In this document: positions 4,912-5,846 of the stretch, in pieces | Numbering within the stretch: the stretch's first letter is position 1 | Layout: every line of letters starts with the position of its first letter | Origin: JAVBQU01 sp031548675 | Lineage (GTDB): Bacteria > Bacteroidota > Bacteroidia > Bacteroidales > P3 | Length of the DNA stretch: 5,846 nucleotides | Direction: 5' to 3' | NCBI GenBank assembly: GCA_031548675.1 | Contig: JAVBQU010000145.1 | Coordinates: 1 to 5,846, forward strand | Program-made: the position numbers and the translations under genes | The notes under the pieces: generated by a model | Told to the model about the DNA's origin: nothing | Databases searched by the model: none | The model's input: only the letters and a program-made list of their open reading frames with translations

Positions 4912-5846
4912 ATGATAAATATTAATCACGAGTTATACGCTATTTCGCCCGTTGACGGACGATACAAAAAACAGGTAAACGAATTAGAAAAATATTTCTC
5001 CGAAGCAGCTTTGTTTCGCTACCGTACCATGGTAGAAATAGAGTATTTCATAGCCTTATGCCAATTGCCTTTGCCACAATTAGCTGGTTTTGATACTTCT
5101 TTGTTTGACAAAATGCGTAAAATTTATGCTGATTTTACAGCCGTTGACGTTTTGGAAATGAAAGAAATAGAAGCTACTACTAATCACGATGTAAAAGCAG
5201 TAGAATATTTTATCAAGCGGAAATTCGATGCGTTAGGAATTGGCGCACAAAAAGAATTTGTACATTTCGGACTTACCTCGCAAGACATCAATAACACTTC
5301 TGTGCCCCGCTCTATGATGGATTTTCACCGTGAGTTTCAGATGCCGCTACTCGAAGAATTAGTAATGTTGATTTCAGGTAAAGCTGATGAATGGATGAGT
5401 ATTCCTATGTTGGCTCATACACATGGTCAGCCTGCCTCGCCCACTTCATTAGGAAAAGAAATCCGTGTTTTTGAATATCGTTTGCGAAACCAAATTGCTT
5501 ATTTCGAACAAATTCCTTTTTCAGCTAAATTTGGTGGTGCTACAGGGAATTTTAACGCACATCATGTAGCTTATCCTCAATACGATTGGGTAGAATTTGG
5601 AAATAAATTTGTAAAAAATCAATTAGGTCTGGAACGTTATCAATATACCACGCAAATTGAGAACTATGATAATATGAGTGCTTATTTCGATAATCTGAAA
5701 CGTATCAATACAATTTTGATTGATTTCAGCCGCGATATTTGGGCTTATATTTCGATGAATTATTTCAAGCAAAAAATTAAAGCAGGCGAAGTTGGCTCGT
5801 CGGCAATGCCACACAAGGTAAACCCTATCGACTTCGAAAATGCCGA
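4912..5846 (+). CDS. purB: Adenylosuccinate lyase (3' end outside window)
   Basis: The frame is open from ATG 4912 to the right edge, giving 311 codons of a protein that is about 450 residues in the E. coli-type family. It cleaves SAICAR to AICAR and adenylosuccinate to AMP, each releasing fumarate, in purine synthesis. The start ELYAISPVDGRY is the typical PurB N-terminus. Motifs in order are TTNHDVKAVEYF (89-100), TSQDINN (122-128), HTHGQP (169-174, His171 falling at the E. coli general-acid position), TTQIENYD, and the fumarase/aspartase signature GSSAMPHKVNP (295-305) with Ser296 in the flexible catalytic loop and Lys302. The last part of the helical bundle and the C-terminal domain are cut off by the window edge, not by mutation. 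It has its own promoter and diverges from the mutarotase gene. Confidence 0.97.
   Translation, partial: MININHELYAISPVDGRYKKQVNELEKYFSEAALFRYRTMVEIEYFIALCQLPLPQLAGFDTSLFDKMRKIYADFTAVDVLEMKEIEATTNHDVKAVEYFIKRKFDALGIGAQKEFVHFGLTSQDINNTSVPRSMMDFHREFQMPLLEELVMLISGKADEWMSIPMLAHTHGQPASPTSLGKEIRVFEYRLRNQIAYFEQIPFSAKFGGATGNFNAHHVAYPQYDWVEFGNKFVKNQLGLERYQYTTQIENYDNMSAYFDNLKRINTILIDFSRDIWAYISMNYFKQKIKAGEVGSSAMPHKVNPIDFENA

Noticed and set aside
5623..5814. 63-residue minus-strand frame near the right edge
   Set aside because: Antisense shadow of purB, which has all its conserved motifs in the plus frame.

Overview
The window is a stretch of Bacteroidota chromosome, most likely from the Bacteroidales or a close relative. 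Four things point there: a SusB-type GH97 alpha-glucosidase; AT-rich DNA with rpsF-rpsR-rplI proteins of Bacteroidota type; tRNA genes with no encoded CCA; and, before almost every transcription unit, a Bacteroidota-type promoter (TAnnTTTG, here usually followed by CA) instead of a -35/-10 pair. Nearly all genes lack a Shine-Dalgarno sequence, as expected for the phylum. The genus cannot be settled from this sequence.

Layout, left to right. Positions 1-1410 (+) hold the C-terminal two thirds of a GH97 alpha-glucosidase (SusB-like), cut by the left edge. Next is tRNA-Lys(CTT) (+) with its own promoter and a hairpin terminator. A second terminator on the other strand closes a convergent ribosomal-protein operon, transcribed leftward as rpsF (bS6) - rpsR (bS18) - rplI (bL9). 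Further right, also leftward, are a stand-alone DUF58 protein gene, tRNA-Gly(CCC) with its terminator, and an L-rhamnose mutarotase-family gene. Diverging from the last, and running off the right edge, is purB (adenylosuccinate lyase), whose start is at 4912; 311 codons are visible.

The genes are mostly housekeeping (translation, purine synthesis) with two carbohydrate-related genes (GH97, mutarotase). There is no sign of a mobile element, CRISPR array or new multi-gene system. The window looks like ordinary core chromosome with a few regulatory details worth attention: an exceptionally strong Shine-Dalgarno sequence in front of rplI, in an operon that also encodes two of the proteins known to sequester the anti-Shine-Dalgarno in Bacteroidota ribosomes; a CG-centred palindrome upstream of the mutarotase promoter; an inverted repeat embedding the tRNA-Lys promoter; and a C:A mismatch in the acceptor stem of tRNA-Gly.

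No gene-free stretch exceeds about 350 bases. The longest, 1411-1758, is filled by the tRNA-Lys unit and two terminators. The 266-base gap between the mutarotase gene and purB holds the two divergent promoters and the palindrome.
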